Source of the DNA: Desulfococcaceae bacterium HSG9
GTDB taxonomy: Bacteria > Desulfobacterota > Desulfobacteria > Desulfobacterales > JAUCGF01
DNA: 51,435 nucleotides
Assembly (NCBI GenBank): GCA_030378005.1
Contig: JAUCGF010000108.1
Span: 1-51,435, forward strand
Reading direction: 5' to 3'
Positions 51,411-51,435 of this stretch are shown in pieces (the stretch's first letter is position 1; the number at the start of each line of letters is the position of its first letter). Position numbers and translations under genes: made by a program. The notes below the pieces were generated by a model that did not search any database, was not told where the DNA came from, and was given only the letters and a program-made list of their open reading frames with translations.

Positions 51411-51435
51411 AACGCCGAAGACGGGCCGAAAGACA

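Overview
The window (51.4 kb, moderate GC) looks like the chromosome of a Gram-negative anaerobe, most likely a Desulfobacterota ('deltaproteobacterial') relative of the Desulfobacterales. The reasons are ferredoxin-dependent 2-oxoacid metabolism, an acylating aldehyde dehydrogenase of the sulfonate type, a gltD-like flavoprotein with ferredoxin domains, a type VI secretion system (T6SS) of unusual layout, and many palindromic intergenic repeats and decayed insertion sequences. The taxonomic call is inference.

Region 1 (about 0.1-33.3 kb, almost all on the + strand) is a large T6SS locus. First come the sheath, tube and baseplate genes (tssB, tssC, hcp, tssE, tssF, tssG) and the ClpV recycling ATPase (tssH). 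A VgrG island follows: vgrG, a DUF6484 protein, a DUF2169 adaptor, a 3-oxoacyl-ACP-synthase-like protein that seems to lack its catalytic histidines, a PAAR-like (DUF4150) protein with a C-terminal PD-(D/E)xK-like nuclease, and a DUF3396-type immunity protein. After three copies of a palindromic repeat come a TIGR02270-type protein, a small exported protein and the membrane-complex genes tssK, tssL (with a C-terminal SPOR domain) and tssM (degenerate P-loop). The 3' part holds envelope genes: an unknown lipoprotein, an unknown coiled-coil protein, two paralogous TssJ-like lipoproteins, an Ig-like lipoprotein, a convergent M23 endopeptidase and a small outer-membrane beta-barrel protein. No tssA is visible.

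Region 2 (33.3-36.3 kb) is a graveyard of insertion sequences: IS1-like, a second DDE type, an IS630 tail and another transposase-like fragment.

Region 3 (36.3-44.7 kb, - strand) is a metabolic operon. It reads, in order of transcription: gltD-like flavoprotein-ferredoxin, 2-oxoacid:ferredoxin oxidoreductase alpha, beta and gamma, CoA-acylating aldehyde dehydrogenase (SauS-like), TauE/SafE-type exporter, and a taurine:pyruvate-aminotransferase-like enzyme. The enzymes form a possible chemical chain from amine to aldehyde to acyl-CoA to 2-oxoacid. Taurine/sulfoacetaldehyde is the preferred reading; GABA is an alternative. No xsc is present. Each larger gap in the operon carries a different palindromic repeat.

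Region 4 (44.7-51.4 kb) has more IS debris (IS630, IS5, ISAzo13), a class-C beta-lactamase-fold serine hydrolase, and on the - strand a coupled pair: a P-loop ATPase and a TPR protein with five near-identical 120-bp repeats. The pair resembles a split STAND-type sensor. No tRNA, rRNA or CRISPR array was seen.
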